Below, piece by piece: positions 6,295 to 10,540 of a stretch of DNA of 10,540 nucleotides (position 1 is its first letter; every line of letters begins with the position of its first letter). Position numbers and translations under genes: made by a program. The notes beneath the pieces are model-generated. The model was not told where the DNA came from and ran no database searches. It worked only from the letters and a program-made list of their open reading frames with translations. The stretch lies in assembly GCA_021804195.1 (NCBI GenBank), contig JAJZKJ010000041.1, positions 1 to 10,540 of the forward strand, read 5' to 3'. This stretch comes from Acidobacteriota bacterium. GTDB taxonomy: Bacteria; Planctomycetota; Phycisphaerae; WQYP01; JAJZKJ01.

Positions 6295-6952
6295 TCTCGA
6301 CCTAAAGAAGGTTTTGAGGCGTAAAAATCCCTACCTGTTTCGAGCTTCCGGCATATCCAACGCTGCCGATATGGTAGAACAATTGCTTAACGCGCATGTA
6401 TCATCATCCGATGAAACCATTTTTGGCAATCTGTTTTTTGAGCCTATATGTAAAGCGGTAACCAAAGCACCAATTGCGGCTGCAACCGGCGCCGATTTTG
6501 TTCTGGAAACTGACACGACATATGAAGTCATAGCTTTGAAATCTGGCCCAAATATATTTAATGCCAGTCAATCAAGAAAACAGCAGGATGAGTTTGATGA
6601 AATAGAAAAATCGCTCAAGGCCACCTTGCGAAGTCTGCGCAAACAATTTATCCCGATTATGGGTTGTGGTTACGGGCGTACGCCGCGTCCTTCATCTGCA
6701 CGCCGCCGTTTCAGCAAAATGGCTGGGCAGGCCTTTTGGCGTCATGTCACAGGTGATCCCGATTTTTATTTAAAATTAATTCGTCTAATGAAAGAAGAAC
6801 CGCTGAAAACGCGAGAGCAGTTTGTCATAGCTCGTAACAATGCTTTGAACCGTTTTGTCAGGGAGTTTACTACCGATTTTTGCGGAAAGAACGGGGCGAT
6901 TGACTGGGAGAAGTTAACAACTTTCAACAGTGGAGAGCATGAGGTTATATAG
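6215..6952 (+). CDS. PmeII-like type II restriction endonuclease
   Basis: A 245-residue protein resembling the PmeII family of type II restriction endonucleases, which cut unmodified DNA. Family-like blocks are LKKVLRRKNPYLFRA (30-44), SSSDETIFG (63-71), GADFVLE (92-98), ALKSGPN (107-113) and GCGYG (150-154), followed by a C-terminal GQAFWRHVTGDPDFY (171-185). I read D94 and K109 as the PD-(D/E)XK catalytic Asp and Lys. The acidic residue expected two positions before the Lys is Ala107; from memory, relatives often carry a small residue here too, so this need not mean inactivity. The N-terminus matches the family start, so ATG 6215 is favoured even though it lies 80 bp inside the methyltransferase gene; GGAG lies about 10 nt upstream. 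Pairing with the methyltransferase makes a complete two-gene restriction-modification system. The family call is from recalled sequence pattern. Confidence 0.75.
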   Translation: METERLERIIQDCLNSFCRARIAALDSLDLKKVLRRKNPYLFRASGISNAADMVEQLLNAHVSSSDETIFGNLFFEPICKAVTKAPIAAATGADFVLETDTTYEVIALKSGPNIFNASQSRKQQDEFDEIEKSLKATLRSLRKQFIPIMGCGYGRTPRPSSARRRFSKMAGQAFWRHVTGDPDFYLKLIRLMKEEPLKTREQFVIARNNALNRFVREFTTDFCGKNGAIDWEKLTTFNSGEHEVI

Positions 6953-6998
6953 CGTTTATTCCTAATCTTATCATCGACCGCCTGGTAATTGCGGTTCT

Positions 6999-7955
6999 TC
7001 ACCGGTTTGGCCAGTTGGCCGGATTGTCCATGTTGATCACACGCAGGCCGGCGAAGCTCGGAGAAGCGAAAAGGAATTTCGGCTTCGCCCGGAGCGTCAG
7101 AGAGGCCCGGGCAATGGTCAACACCAGTTTGGAACGGGCGGCGGGGCAACCGATCACGATGCGCAGCGGGACTACGGGCGAGAATCGGCCTGGTTTTTTC
7201 CCCCGCGCCGCGACCGGCCGATAGCGGCTTAAAACGGCGGCGGCCACCGCCCGGCCATTCCGGTTGAACAGCGCCACGCGCACCACTTGATCGGTATACC
7301 GGTCCACGATCAGTTCGCGCTCTATCCACGACCGACCCGCCCTGGGAGTGCGAACAACAAAGAGATGATATTCCGACGACGCCGGGAAACTTGTCATCAT
7401 GGTGTAGCGGCGGGTTGAATGTGGCAAACGAGTGATGGCGAGCATGGCGAGCACCTGGCGCGGGCGCAGCGGCATGACGTTGGACGGCGGGCGATGGGAT
7501 GGATTCGCCGCCCCCACATAGGCCTCTTTCCGATCGTGATTGATCAGCCAATAAATCCGCCGGTTCATTCCCATCTCGAAAACATTCTGGCCAAGATAGG
7601 TTCCCACCAGCAGCATATACGGCCATCCGCGGCCGGCTAAAGCGGCGCGCTGGTCCACCAGCAACACTCCATGCGCCTGATAATTCCGCCGATTGCCCAG
7701 GCGATCCACATAGGCGAGTTTCATCGTTCCGACGAGGCGAAGGTGAACCAATTCCGCTGTTCGTTGATTCAAACGTCGAATTACTTCCCGCGCCGGCAGC
7801 GGAGGCGGCAGCCGCAGCGGATGTTGGGGCGGTCCGGCGCAGCCGGTTAAAAGCGTCAGCAGGTTCACCAGAAACAAAGCCGGACTGATTCGAAAAATGA
7901 TACGCCGGCGTTGCTCGCCTCTCCTTTCCTGTTTTGCTGAGAGCCGGCTTTCCAC
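6999..7955 (-). CDS. LolA/LolB-like outer-membrane lipoprotein of unknown function
   Basis: A predicted lipoprotein of about 318 residues. The hydrophobic stretch ISPALFLVNLLTLLTGC ends in a clear lipobox, LTGC, after a basic segment (RRGEQRRR), so the mature protein is lipid-anchored at its Cys. The mature part starts with a Pro-rich linker, then LNQRTAELVHLRLVGTMKL and following strands, including GTYLGQNVFEMGMNRRIYWLINHD, which recall the LolA/LolB lipoprotein-carrier fold. This resemblance is from pattern only. I chose GTG 7955 because it gives a normal-length signal peptide. In-frame ATGs at 8042 and 8066 would add 29 or 37 residues that look unlike a signal peptide; none of these starts has a strong ribosome site. 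It converges on the restriction endonuclease with 46 bp between them and diverges from proA. No operon partner is visible on its strand. Confidence 0.65.
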   Translation of the reverse strand: MESRLSAKQERRGEQRRRIIFRISPALFLVNLLTLLTGCAGPPQHPLRLPPPLPAREVIRRLNQRTAELVHLRLVGTMKLAYVDRLGNRRNYQAHGVLLVDQRAALAGRGWPYMLLVGTYLGQNVFEMGMNRRIYWLINHDRKEAYVGAANPSHRPPSNVMPLRPRQVLAMLAITRLPHSTRRYTMMTSFPASSEYHLFVVRTPRAGRSWIERELIVDRYTDQVVRVALFNRNGRAVAAAVLSRYRPVAARGKKPGRFSPVVPLRIVIGCPAARSKLVLTIARASLTLRAKPKFLFASPSFAGLRVINMDNPANWPNR

Positions 7956-8188
7956 GAATTGCGTTCCCGGCGCGGTGAAACCGCCATCCCGGCATGCCGC
8001 AATGGGTTGTCGCGGGGTTGCCCCACACCCGGTTAGTTTCATCGCTTCATCCCAAAGGCACAACATCTTCGGGCGATTCTACGCGCGCCGGGCAACCGGT
8101 CAAACCAAACGAACGATCGTCCCGGCTCCCGGCGCGACAAGCGGCGTGGGCATCCGCACAAGCGAGAGCCTTTCGCGACCGGCGAGGT

Positions 8189-8194
8189 TACAAT
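8189..8194 (+). promoter_or_regulatory. Possible -10 element ahead of proA
   Basis: TACAAT matches the sigma-70 -10 consensus at five of six bases, but no good -35 hexamer lies at the right distance. If used, transcription would start near 8201, putting the perfect stem-loop at 8208-8247 at the very 5' end of the proA mRNA. Confidence 0.25.
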
Positions 8195-8207
8195 AATGAC
8201 GACGCTA

Positions 8208-8247
8208 GTGCTCTGTCAGCCGTGTCATTACACGGCTGACAGAGCAC
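8208..8247. repeat. Perfect 18-bp inverted repeat with 4-nt loop
   Basis: GTGCTCTGTCAGCCGTGT (8208-8225) is followed by CATT and its exact reverse complement (8230-8247). There is no U-tract on either side, and it lies between divergent genes, so it is not an ordinary terminator. No target-site duplication is visible at its edges. It may be a small mobile palindrome (REP/MITE-like), the fused ends of a lost insertion element, or a 5' leader stem-loop of proA. Confidence 0.85.
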
Positions 8248-8350
8248 CAGGCAGGGCGATCCAAGTACGACATAGCCTTGGGCAGAGGATCCTTGGTTCG
8301 TGGTCGGGCGGCGCACGGCGCGGCCGCGATTTCTTATAAGATGGATGCTT

Positions 8351-9688
8351 ATGGCACAAAAGCCGCATAGCGCGATTCGAGCGACAGAGGAATCCGGCGG
8401 AGCCGGCGGGCGGGAGCATCTCCCGGCAGACTCGCCAGCGGCGATGAAAATTCGCGTCATGGCGGAACATGCGCGGGAAGCCGCACAACGGCTCGTCACG
8501 ATAAACGGCGCGCTGCGCAACGCCGCCTTGTTGAATATTGCGGACGGCCTTCTGGCGCAGAAAGAAGCCATACTTTCAGCCAACGCCGCCGACGTGGATC
8601 AGGCCGGGACCGACGGCTTGGCGGCACCCCTGCTGGGCCGCTTGACGTTGGATGAAAAAAAAATCGAGGCGATGGCCCGCAGCGTGCGGGAAATCGCCGG
8701 GCAGACGGATCCGGTTGGACAAACGATTGCGGCGTATGACCGGCCCAACGGCTTGCGCATTGAAAAGCGGCGCGTGCCGATCGGCGTTATCGCCATTATC
8801 TACGAAAGCCGGCCCAACGTGACCAGCGACGCCGCCGCCCTTTGTCTCAAGAGCGCCAACGCCTGCATTCTGCGCGGCGGCAAGGAGGCCCTGAGAAGCA
8901 ACCGGGCGATTGCCGGCGTCGTGCGCGCGGCGCTCCATCAATCCCAACTTGATCCGGACGCGGTGCAACTTGTCGATACGTCGGACCGCTCCGCCGTGGG
9001 CGCCCTGGTCAGGGCCGAAGGATTGGTCGATCTGGTCATTCCGCGCGGCGGCGAATCGCTCATACGAACCGTGGTGGAACAGGCCACCGTTCCGGTCATC
9101 AAACATTACAAGGGCGTATGCCACGTATACATCGACAAAGACGCCGATCCGGATATGGCCATCCACGTGGCCTACAGCGCGAAGGTGGACGGGTGCGCCG
9201 TGTGCAATACGGCCGAGTGTATCCTGGTGCATAAAGACATTGCCCAGAAGGTGCTTCCCCGTCTGGCGGCGCGGTATCGGGAGGCGAAAGTTCAGATGCG
9301 CGCCGATGCGCGAAGCCTGGGTCTTTTGCAGGACGCCCAACTGGCGACCGACGCGGACTGGGGACGGGAGTTCCTGGATTTGATCGTGGCGATCAAGCAG
9401 GTCAATTCGCTGGATGAAGCCATCGCCCATATCGCGTGCTACGGCTCGCAACACACGGATGCGATCATCACCAATAATATCCAGACCGCCAACAAGTTTA
9501 TTCAACAGGTGGATTCCGCCGGCGTGATGGTCAACGCCTCCACCCGCTGGGCGGACGGATACGAATATGGCTTGGGGGCGGAAATCGGCATCAGCACGGA
9601 CAAACTCCACGCCCGCGGCCCGATGGGGGCGGCGGATTTATGTACGTATAAATTCATCGTCATGGGAAACGGCCATATCAGAGCATGA
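8351..9688 (+). CDS. proA: Gamma-glutamyl phosphate reductase (ProA)
   Basis: Reduces gamma-glutamyl phosphate to glutamate-5-semialdehyde with NADPH, the second step of proline synthesis from glutamate, in the cytoplasm. It is an aldehyde-dehydrogenase-fold enzyme. Family landmarks are RVPIGVIAIIYESRPNV, CILRGGKEALRSNRA, VIPRGGESLI, CAVCNTAE holding the catalytic Cys (about C285), and the C-terminal block NASTRWADGYEYGLGAEIG followed by HARGPMG. The start is uncertain: homology to E. coli ProA (417 aa) begins at ATG 8444, which gives 414 residues but has no ribosome site. ATG 8351 has a weak GGA 5 nt upstream and adds about 31 Ala/Gly-rich residues. GTG 8300 is also open. No proB is visible in the window. 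ribF follows 65 bp downstream on the same strand and may be co-transcribed. Confidence 0.95.
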   Translation: MAQKPHSAIRATEESGGAGGREHLPADSPAAMKIRVMAEHAREAAQRLVTINGALRNAALLNIADGLLAQKEAILSANAADVDQAGTDGLAAPLLGRLTLDEKKIEAMARSVREIAGQTDPVGQTIAAYDRPNGLRIEKRRVPIGVIAIIYESRPNVTSDAAALCLKSANACILRGGKEALRSNRAIAGVVRAALHQSQLDPDAVQLVDTSDRSAVGALVRAEGLVDLVIPRGGESLIRTVVEQATVPVIKHYKGVCHVYIDKDADPDMAIHVAYSAKVDGCAVCNTAECILVHKDIAQKVLPRLAARYREAKVQMRADARSLGLLQDAQLATDADWGREFLDLIVAIKQVNSLDEAIAHIACYGSQHTDAIITNNIQTANKFIQQVDSAGVMVNASTRWADGYEYGLGAEIGISTDKLHARGPMGAADLCTYKFIVMGNGHIRA

Positions 9689-9753
9689 TCGCCCCGCCCG
9701 GAAAAACCGCCACGCCGGTGGAGAACCCGGCCGGCGAGTCTTATACTTGAACC

Positions 9754-10540
9754 ATGATTCTGGTGGATAACCTCTGCGCTTTTCCCGCCCGGAGCCGGCA
9801 AGGCGTGCTGTGCATCGGGAATTTCGACGGAGTTCACACGGGCCACGCGCGGATGCTGGGGGAAGGCCGCCGCATTGCCGCCGCCGCGGGCCGGCCGTTT
9901 GTCATCATGACCTTCGACCCGCACCCGCTATCGATTCTCCAACCCGCCCTGTCCCGCCCGCCGCTGATGCGCGTGGAGCAACGCCTCAAGCGCCTGGCGG
10001 AGTTTTCGCCGGACGTGCTTCTGCTGATACGAACAAGCCGCGAATTTCTGGCGATAACCGCGGAGGAATTTTTACGCAAAATCGTGTGTGAGACTTTGGC
10101 CGCCCGCCAGCTCGTTGAGGGGGTTAATTTCACCTTTGGCCGCGGCGCCCGCGGAACGGTCGAAACGCTTGGCGAATTCGGCGAGGCGCTGGGCTTTAAA
10201 ACCCTGGTTGTTCCCACCGCCCAAACTACACTCTGTGATCTGGCGCTGGCGGACGTGAGCAGCACGCTGGCCCGCTGGCTGGTAAGCCATGGCCGCGTGG
10301 CCGATGCCCAGCGCGTGTTGGGGCGTCCCTACGCGCTTTGCGGGCGGGTGAAACACGCCGGCGGACGGGGAAAGATTCTGGGCTTTCCGACGGTGAACCT
10401 GGAATTGCGCCAGCTCCTTCCCGCGCATGGCGTTTATTCCGGCCGGGCTGTTTTTGACGCACAAAGTTTTCCCGCCGCCATCAGCGTGGGAACCAACCCG
10501 ACTTTCGGCGGGTGCGAAGCGAGCGTGGAAGCGTTCGTGC
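9754..10540 (+). CDS. ribF: Bifunctional riboflavin kinase/FAD synthetase RibF (5' part)
   Basis: Phosphorylates riboflavin to FMN and adenylylates FMN to FAD. The first 262 residues are present; the reading frame runs off the window, and typical RibF is about 310. The N-terminal nucleotidyltransferase domain has IGNFDGVHTGH (21-31), TFDPHPL (53-59), VEGVNFTFGRGARG (121-134) and VSSTLARWL (168-176). The C-terminal kinase domain begins near GRPYALCGRV (190-199) and includes GRGKILGFPTVNL (204-216, PTVN in place of the usual PTAN), HGVYSG (225-230) and VGTNPTF (245-251). ATG 9754 starts directly in the family N-terminus; no strong ribosome site precedes it. It lies downstream of proA on the same strand, with a GC-rich gap of 65 bp. 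No riboflavin (FMN) riboswitch is seen in that gap. Confidence 0.93.
   Translation, partial: MILVDNLCAFPARSRQGVLCIGNFDGVHTGHARMLGEGRRIAAAAGRPFVIMTFDPHPLSILQPALSRPPLMRVEQRLKRLAEFSPDVLLLIRTSREFLAITAEEFLRKIVCETLAARQLVEGVNFTFGRGARGTVETLGEFGEALGFKTLVVPTAQTTLCDLALADVSSTLARWLVSHGRVADAQRVLGRPYALCGRVKHAGGRGKILGFPTVNLELRQLLPAHGVYSGRAVFDAQSFPAAISVGTNPTFGGCEASVEAFV

Noticed and set aside
6766..8028. Minus-strand 420-codon frame overlapping the lipoprotein and endonuclease genes
   Set aside because: It spans two supported genes and the gap between them; its translation is Arg/Ala/Gly/Pro-rich shadow without motifs.
8208..8247. Rho-independent terminator
   Set aside because: The stem is perfect, but no T-run follows on either strand, and both neighbouring genes point away from it.
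8576..9610. Long open frame on the minus strand opposite proA
   Set aside because: It is the antisense shadow of a clear ProA gene; the translation has no recognisable motif and arises from GC-rich codon bias.

Overview
The window looks like chromosomal DNA from a GC-rich, diderm bacterium, most likely a planctomycete of the Phycisphaerae type. That placement is an inference. It rests on a FabZ-like dehydratase next to an unusually long acyl carrier protein, an outer-membrane barrel with an N-terminal coiled coil, a LolA/LolB-like lipoprotein, and the general style of the proteins. There is no rRNA or other phylogenetic marker to confirm it.

Layout: (1) 1-1015, plus strand: the possible last codons of an upstream gene, a FabZ/FabA-type hot-dog dehydratase and an extended acyl carrier protein, a small lipid-synthesis block. 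(2) 1038-4338, minus strand: a tightly packed three-gene envelope operon, transcribed in the order porin-like outer-membrane protein, YceI-family protein A, YceI-family protein B. The ORFs abut or overlap. This operon converges on the acyl carrier protein gene. (3) 4339-5379: about 1 kb of intergenic DNA. Its porin-proximal part holds four copies of a 14-bp palindrome (GTGAAATATTTCAC, one degenerate) that look like operators. Next comes a 23-bp tandem repeat, then GC-rich DNA without a convincing gene. (4) 5380-6952, plus strand: a compact, visibly AT-richer restriction-modification cassette. It has a beta-class DNA methyltransferase with a TSPPY motif and a PmeII-like restriction endonuclease whose start overlaps the methyltransferase by 80 bp. 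(5) 6999-7955, minus strand: a LolA/LolB-like lipoprotein. (6) 8208-8247: a perfect 18-bp inverted repeat in the divergent region. (7) 8351-10540, plus strand: proA (proline synthesis) and the 5' part of ribF (FMN/FAD synthesis), which runs off the window.

How the parts fit: the porin and the two YceI proteins probably act together at the outer membrane/periplasm and are likely co-regulated by a dimeric regulator binding the palindromes; the operator type fits either the CRP/FNR or the Rex family. The restriction-modification pair is probably a horizontally acquired defence module lodged between housekeeping genes. The tandem repeat on its porin side may be a scar of past insertion. The remaining genes are core metabolism.
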